From Bacteroidales bacterium (lineage in GTDB: Bacteria; Bacteroidota; Bacteroidia; Bacteroidales; VadinHA17), in assembly GCA_030692905.1 (NCBI GenBank), contig JAUYBT010000059.1, positions 1-9,809 of the forward strand: 9,809 nucleotides of DNA, in the 5' to 3' direction. This document shows positions 5,866-9,809 of this stretch, piece after piece. The notes beneath the pieces are model-generated. The model saw only the letters and a list, made by a program, of their open reading frames with translations, searched no databases and was not told the DNA's origin. The position numbers and the translations under genes are program-made. Each line of letters starts with the position of its first letter. Positions within the stretch are counted from its first letter, which is position 1.

Positions 5866-7170
5866 ATGGAAACAAGAAAAATACAATTTGAAACATTACA
5901 GGTACACGCCGGTCATCTACCCGATAAAGAAACATTATCAAGAGCTGTGCCTCTTTACCAGACCTCTTCATACGTTTTTAAAAATGCCAAACATGCTGCT
6001 GATCTGTTTGAGCTTACAGAAGTGGGTTATATTTATACACGTATGAATAACCCTACAACCGATGTCTTCGAAAAAAGGGTGGCTGCCCTCGAAGGTGGAG
6101 TTGCTTCCCTGGCAGTCTCTTCAGGACATGCAGCTCAGTTCATTGCACTGACAACTATTTTGAGGAAAGGAGAAAACTTTGTCACTTCGCCCTTTCTCTA
6201 TGGCGGATCTCATAACCAGTTTAAGGTCACATTTGCTAACTTTGGTATTGATGCCAGGTTCGCAAAAGACCTTAATCCGGATTCCTTTGAAAAACTGATC
6301 GATGGCAATACCAAAGCCATTTACATTGAAACAATAGGGAACCCTGGGTTCGAAATACCTGATTTTAAAGTGCTGGCATCACTTGCCGTCAAGCATGGAC
6401 TGCCACTTGTTGTCGACAATACTTTTGGTGCATGCGGCTATCTGTGCCGTCCTATCGAATATGGCGCCAATATTATTGTTGAATCGGCTACTAAATGGAT
6501 TGGTGGACACGGAACAAGTATAGGAGGCGTAATTACCGATGCCGGCAATTTTAACTGGAACAATGGCAATTTTCCTGTCTTTACCGAACCTGCAGAAGGT
6601 TATCACGGAAAAGTTTTCGGTGAAATATTCTCACAGACGTCACCCGCAGGAAATATTGCATTCATTGTAAAAGCACGTGTTGAAGGATTAAGGGACCTTG
6701 GCCCTTGTATTAGCCCTTTCAATTCTTTTCTTCTTCTCCAGGGACTTGAAACCCTTTCTCTCAGGATGGAACGTCATATTCAGAATACTCTTGCCCTGGC
6801 AAAATGGCTTGAAACTCATCCGGGTGTGGAAAAGGTAAATTACCCCGGACTATCAGGAAATCCTTACCATGAACTGGCAAAAAAATATCTCCCGAAAGGG
6901 GCCGGCGGAGTTCTGAGTTTTGTTTTGAAGGCAGAAAAATCAAGAGCAGTAAAACTGGTTGAGCATTTTGAATTAGTGAGCCATCTTGCAAATGTGGGTG
7001 ATGCCAAAACACTCATAATTCAACCCTCTGCAACAACTCACTCACAGCTTTCTGCAGCAGACCAACTTGCCGTGGGTATAGAACCGGGTCTCTTCAGGGT
7101 CTCGGTCGGTATTGAGCATATCGATGATATTATTTATGATTTTGAACAGGCATTCAAGCAGGTTTTATAA
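5866..7170 (+). CDS. metY: O-acetylhomoserine sulfhydrylase (aminocarboxypropyltransferase)
   Basis: This PLP-dependent enzyme of the Cys/Met metabolism family turns O-acetyl-L-homoserine and sulfide into L-homocysteine and acetate. The protein is 434 aa, the length of MetY enzymes and longer than MetB or MetC (about 380-390). The N-terminus (FETLQVHAGHLPDKETLSRAVPLYQTSSY) is MetY-like. Y57 and R59 in YIYTRMNNPT are the phosphate-contacting residues from the neighbouring subunit. SSGHAA (85-90) is the cofactor loop, D184-N185 contact the pyridine, and K210 in ESATKWIGGHG forms the Schiff base. The Ser/Thr-rich substrate loop is IQPSATTHSQL. The ATG at 5866 follows an A/T-rich leader with no Shine-Dalgarno. 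The stop codon overlaps the metX start by one base (TAATG), implying translational coupling. It is the first large gene behind the SAM riboswitch. Confidence 0.96.
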   Translation: METRKIQFETLQVHAGHLPDKETLSRAVPLYQTSSYVFKNAKHAADLFELTEVGYIYTRMNNPTTDVFEKRVAALEGGVASLAVSSGHAAQFIALTTILRKGENFVTSPFLYGGSHNQFKVTFANFGIDARFAKDLNPDSFEKLIDGNTKAIYIETIGNPGFEIPDFKVLASLAVKHGLPLVVDNTFGACGYLCRPIEYGANIIVESATKWIGGHGTSIGGVITDAGNFNWNNGNFPVFTEPAEGYHGKVFGEIFSQTSPAGNIAFIVKARVEGLRDLGPCISPFNSFLLLQGLETLSLRMERHIQNTLALAKWLETHPGVEKVNYPGLSGNPYHELAKKYLPKGAGGVLSFVLKAEKSRAVKLVEHFELVSHLANVGDAKTLIIQPSATTHSQLSAADQLAVGIEPGLFRVSVGIEHIDDIIYDFEQAFKQVL

Positions 7171-8183
7171 TGGATACACTGAAATATAACCAACCTTTTA
7201 AAACGGAGACAGGAGCAATTTTACCGGCTCTGGAAATAGTGTATAGCACATGGGGAAAGTTGAACAGTGAAGCTGATAATGTCATTTGGGTTTGCCATGC
7301 CCTCACTGCCAACTCCGATGTGGAATCGTGGTGGCCGGGCATGGTAGGGAAGGGTCTTCTTTTTGATCCGGAGAGATACTTTATTGTATGCGCAAATGTG
7401 CTGGGTTCCTGTTATGGGACCACTGGTCCGGCTTCGGTAAATCCGGGCACTGGTAGTCCATGGCTGAAGGATTTTCCGTTGATAACTATCAGAGATCTGG
7501 TAAATGTTCATGAAATACTTAGAAAACATTTGAATATTAAACATATACATACTATAATTGGGGCCTCAATCGGGGGGTTTCAATCGCTGGAGTATAGTAT
7601 AATGTATCCTGATATTGTAAAGGGGCTGGTATTTGTCGCATCAAGTTCAAGGCAGTCACCATGGGCAATTGCATTCAGTGAGTCACAGCGTCTTGCTATG
7701 GAAGCTGACCAATCATTTACAGCGAATATTCCTGAGGGAGGTAAAAAAGGTTTGAAAGCTGCAAGGGCTATCGCTCTGCTTAGTTACCGGAATCCTGCTG
7801 CCTATAACCGGACACAGGTTGAACAGGATGATGAGAAAATCTCCTCTTTTAAAGCTTCTTCTTACCAGGTTTACCAGGGAGATAAACTTGTTAACAGATT
7901 CAACCCATACTCTTATTACAGCCTGGTCTGCCTTTCTGACACACACAACATTGGCAGAGGAAGAGGGGGATCAGCCAAAGCTCTCAGCAGTGTAAAGGCA
8001 AAAACACTCTGTATTGGTATTACCTCGGATATCCTTTTCCCTGTTGAGCAACAGAAGTATGTTGCAGCAAATATACCGGATGCGGAGTATGTTGAAATAG
8101 ATTCATTTTACGGGCACGACGGATTCCTTATAGAATCAGAATCAGTAACTGAAACTGTCAGAAAATTCTGGGATAGAGATTAA
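7170..8183 (+). CDS. metX: Homoserine O-acetyltransferase
   Basis: This alpha/beta-hydrolase-fold enzyme acetylates L-homoserine from acetyl-CoA, activating it for MetY. At 337 aa it is slightly shorter than many MetX proteins (about 350-380). The catalytic triad is visible: S133 in the nucleophile elbow GASIGGFQ (the family usually has GGSMGG), D287 in ITSDILFP, and H316 in GHDGFL. The GTTGPASVNPGTG segment (83-95) and WVCHALTANSD (40-50), with the oxyanion-forming Leu-Thr, are typical of MetX and not of the unrelated MetA. Acetyl over succinyl is inferred from pairing with a MetY-type partner. The start overlaps the metY stop by one base. A palindromic repeat begins 8 bp after the stop codon. 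Confidence 0.95.
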   Translation: MDTLKYNQPFKTETGAILPALEIVYSTWGKLNSEADNVIWVCHALTANSDVESWWPGMVGKGLLFDPERYFIVCANVLGSCYGTTGPASVNPGTGSPWLKDFPLITIRDLVNVHEILRKHLNIKHIHTIIGASIGGFQSLEYSIMYPDIVKGLVFVASSSRQSPWAIAFSESQRLAMEADQSFTANIPEGGKKGLKAARAIALLSYRNPAAYNRTQVEQDDEKISSFKASSYQVYQGDKLVNRFNPYSYYSLVCLSDTHNIGRGRGGSAKALSSVKAKTLCIGITSDILFPVEQQKYVAANIPDAEYVEIDSFYGHDGFLIESESVTETVRKFWDRD

Positions 8184-8190
8184 CCTAATA

Positions 8191-8223
8191 GTTCCCCTCC
8201 CTGGAGGGGGAAGGGGTGGGTTA
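8191..8223 (+). repeat. Palindromic repeat behind metX
   Basis: CCCCTCCCTGGAGGGG (8194-8209) is a hairpin followed by GAAGGGGTGGGTT. Over 29 bases (8194-8222) it differs from the fourth array unit behind cysS (3927-3955, opposite strand) at a single base. Relative to the gene before it, the orientation is the same. The remainder of the metX-hom gap (8224-8284) shows no clear promoter; TAGATTTTG at 8257-8265 is one base off the -7 spacing and has no -33 box. Confidence 0.88.
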
Positions 8224-8284
8224 AAAAGGTAACATAAGCGTTGCAGGGAAGAAAGGTAGATTTTGGGAAAGTAAAAAAACATTA

Positions 8285-9514
8285 ATGTATCACATTGAGA
8301 TGACAAGAGAAAAATTACAAATAGGATTATTCGGCTATGGATGCGTTGGTCAGGGACTTCATGACGTACTGAACAGCAGCAAAGGTTTTAAGGCCGATAT
8401 TGTAAGGATATGTGTTAAGGATCGCACAAAAAAGAGAAGGATCCCGATGTCGAATTTCACCTTCGATAAGAATGATATCCTGAATGATCCCTCGATCAAC
8501 CTGGTCGTTGAGCTTATTGATGACGCAGACGAAGCATTCAATATCGTGACCACAGCGATGAAAAGCGGGAAAAATGTTGTGACTGCTAACAAGATAATGG
8601 TGGCAAAACATTTTAAGGAGCTTGTTGAGTTGCAGAGAAAGTATAAGGTATCACTTCTTTATGAAGCCTCAGCCGGAGCAAGCATTCCCATAATCAGGAA
8701 TCTTGAGGAATATTATGATAATGAACTGCTCTACTCTTTGCGTGGTATCCTGAATGGCACGACAAATTATATTCTGACAAAAATGCATAACGAGGGGATT
8801 CCTTATGCAGACGCTTTGAAAGAGGCTCAGGAGAAGGGTTTCGCAGAATCAGATCCGACTCTTGATGTTGAAGGCTGGGATGCAAAGTACAAGCTATGTA
8901 TTATTACCGGTCATGCTTATGGTCTATTTCTTGAACCGGAGGAAGTCTTTCATTATGGCATCAATACAATTTCAAAATTTGATATCCAGTATGCTAAAGA
9001 AAAGGGGTATAAGATCAAACTTGTGCCTTATGTCGGCAAGACAAATGAAAATACAATAACCAGTTTTGTTCTTCCACGATTTATTTCATCCGACAAATAT
9101 CTATATAACGTAGATAATGAGTATAATGGGGTAATTACTGAGGCTGCATTTGCCGATAAACAATTTTTCAGCGGGAAGGGAGCAGGAGGACATGCAACCG
9201 GAAGCGCCGTACTTTCAGATATCTCAGCAAACTCATATGGTTACAGATATGAATATAAAAAGTTTCAGCAGGGAACGGTCTCAAATTACACCCGCGACTA
9301 CAAACTGGAGGTATACTTAAGGTACAAAGATGAAAAGGACAGGGAATTATTTGGATTTGAGGAAGTGTCGGAATACTTTAGCGGGAGATTTCATAAATAT
9401 GTAATCGGAGTTGTGAATCTTGAAAGACTGTATACTTTGCGGGAACAACTTCGTGGTCTGGATGTTTTTATAGTGAACACAGGAAGAAAAATCAACCCCC
9501 CAACCCCCCTTTAG
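8285..9514 (+). CDS. hom: Homoserine dehydrogenase, monofunctional
   Basis: This NAD(P)-dependent enzyme reduces aspartate-semialdehyde to homoserine, the substrate of MetX. The Rossmann motif GLFGYGCVGQG (14-24) is at the N-terminus; TANK (100-103) and EASAGASIP (128-136) are conserved active-site segments. The HSDH signature SLRGILNGTTNYILTKM (151-167) and GFAESDPTLDVEGWDAKYK (185-203) hold catalytic D199 and K203. GKGAGGHATGSAV (297-309) is the conserved nucleotide loop, with Ala where the family usually has Pro. There is no aspartokinase domain. The last 70 residues or so sit where an ACT domain is often found but show no clear ACT motif, so feedback by threonine is uncertain. Start: ATG 8285 is the longest form, but ATG 8300 (MTREKLQIGLFG) fits relatives at least as well. 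The final residues INPPTPL and the stop codon come from a downstream repeat. Confidence 0.93.
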   Translation: MYHIEMTREKLQIGLFGYGCVGQGLHDVLNSSKGFKADIVRICVKDRTKKRRIPMSNFTFDKNDILNDPSINLVVELIDDADEAFNIVTTAMKSGKNVVTANKIMVAKHFKELVELQRKYKVSLLYEASAGASIPIIRNLEEYYDNELLYSLRGILNGTTNYILTKMHNEGIPYADALKEAQEKGFAESDPTLDVEGWDAKYKLCIITGHAYGLFLEPEEVFHYGINTISKFDIQYAKEKGYKIKLVPYVGKTNENTITSFVLPRFISSDKYLYNVDNEYNGVITEAAFADKQFFSGKGAGGHATGSAVLSDISANSYGYRYEYKKFQQGTVSNYTRDYKLEVYLRYKDEKDRELFGFEEVSEYFSGRFHKYVIGVVNLERLYTLREQLRGLDVFIVNTGRKINPPTPL

Positions 9515-9609
9515 GGGGGCTAAGAAATCTGTTGGATATTTACCCCCCATTTGGGGGGCTTAAGATGCAGTTTTTTATGTACTAGCCCCCCATGTGGGGG
9601 GTTGGGGGG
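9496..9609. repeat. Nested C6/G6 palindromic element between hom and metH
   Basis: The outer arms CCCCCCAACCCCCC (9496-9509) and GGGGGGTTGGGGGG (9596-9609) are perfect 14-bp inverted repeats. Within lie CCCCCCTTTAGGGGGG (9504-9519), CCCCCCATTTGGGGGG (9543-9558) and CCCCCCATGTGGGGGG (9586-9601). The TAG stop of hom is inside the first. The element can fold as one long hairpin or as three short ones, and its G6 runs could also form a quadruplex on either strand. The right arm is followed by TAAAAAAAGAGGG and not by a T-run on the plus strand. It might lower read-through from hom to metH or protect the upstream mRNA end. This is a different repeat family from the CCCCTCC copies. Confidence 0.85.
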
Positions 9610-9636
9610 TAAAAAAAGAGGGAGAAAAGAATATAT

Positions 9637-9662
9637 TTAATTTGTAAGAACTTGTAAATTAA
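9637..9662. promoter_or_regulatory. Inverted repeat just before metH
   Basis: TTAATTTGTAAG (9637-9648) and CTTGTAAATTAA (9651-9662) form a 12-bp stem with two G-T pairs around a two-base centre. It ends 12 bp before the presumed metH start and may be an operator or an RNA hairpin. TTAATTTG inside it is one mismatch from the Bacteroidetes -7 box, but no -33 box is seen. Confidence 0.3.
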
Positions 9663-9674
9663 TAACATAACAAA

Positions 9675-9809
9675 TTGAAACAAACTATTGAAGATATTAT
9701 TCAACAAAAAATCCTCATCCTCGATGGCGCAATGGGGACAATGATCCAGAAACACAAGCTTCAGGAAAACAATTACCGTGGAGATGAGTTTAAAGATCAT
9801 CCGATGCTC
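9675..9809 (+). CDS. metH: Methionine synthase, cobalamin-dependent, N-terminal fragment (runs off window)
   Basis: The frame encodes the start of the homocysteine-binding (S-methyltransferase) domain: KILILDGAMGTMIQKHKL, containing the LDGAMGTMIQ motif that opens MetH proteins. MetH transfers a methyl group from methyltetrahydrofolate through cobalamin to homocysteine, using the product of MetY. Only 45 codons are in the window, so the cobalamin-binding and activation domains are unseen and a MetH versus stand-alone methyltransferase call rests on the motif and operon context. Start: the frame has a TAA at 9663-9665 and no ATG before the motif; TTG at 9675 gives (M)KQTIEDIIQQ, aligning with the usual MetH N-terminus, so a TTG start is likely. 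It is the fourth gene behind the SAM riboswitch, but it is separated from hom by a 160-bp repeat-rich gap. Confidence 0.88.
   Translation, partial: MKQTIEDIIQQKILILDGAMGTMIQKHKLQENNYRGDEFKDHPML

Noticed and set aside
5866..7170. Cystathionine gamma-synthase (MetB) for the first met gene
   Set aside because: The 434-aa length, the MetY-type N-terminus and pairing with metX fit O-acetylhomoserine sulfhydrylase better.
8257..8265. Promoter before hom
   Set aside because: TAGATTTTG has the wrong spacing for TAnnTTTG and there is no TTTG at -33.
9582..9800. Minus-strand 72-aa ORF at the right end
   Set aside because: It is antisense to the metH start and includes repeat translation; the plus-strand frame has the clear LDGAMGTMIQ motif.

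Overview
The window looks like a piece of a Bacteroidota chromosome, probably Bacteroidales-like. The reasons are a long-form IspG (622 aa with a central insertion), genes that start without Shine-Dalgarno sequences and with A/T-rich leaders, matches to the Bacteroidetes promoter consensus (TTTG about 19 bp before TAnnTTTG), and a met operon under a SAM-I riboswitch. No genus can be named from the sequence alone.

Layout. Positions 1-1224 (+) hold the C-terminal part of ribonuclease R. It converges on a minus-strand block that reads cysS (5435 to 3966), a small DUF559 nuclease-like gene (3784 to 3290) and ispG (3268 to 1400). The 430-bp divergent region 5436-5865 holds a probable minus-strand promoter for cysS and a plus-strand promoter. 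The plus-strand promoter is followed by a SAM-I riboswitch (5561-5673), a 22-codon Met/Cys-rich leader ORF (5690-5758) and a possible attenuator hairpin (5798-5854). The plus-strand genes are then metY (5866), metX (7170), hom (8285) and the first 45 codons of metH (9675 to the window edge).

The plus-strand genes form a pathway. Hom makes homoserine, MetX acetylates it, MetY exchanges acetate for sulfide to give homocysteine, and MetH methylates this to methionine. SAM made from methionine should feed back through the riboswitch. The leader ORF suggests a second, translation-coupled sensor of Met and/or Cys supply.

The second theme is a set of G/C-tract palindromic repeats in every 3' intergenic region: between rnr and ispG, after DUF559, after cysS (four tandem 42-bp units), after metX and after hom. 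They are absent from the regulated 5' region. The copies behind cysS and metX have the same orientation relative to their upstream gene and match at 28 of 29 bases. Repeats also supply the C-terminal residues and stop codons of hom and DUF559. The DUF559 gene sits between oppositely oriented copies, which raises the question whether this nuclease-like protein and the repeats are functionally linked.
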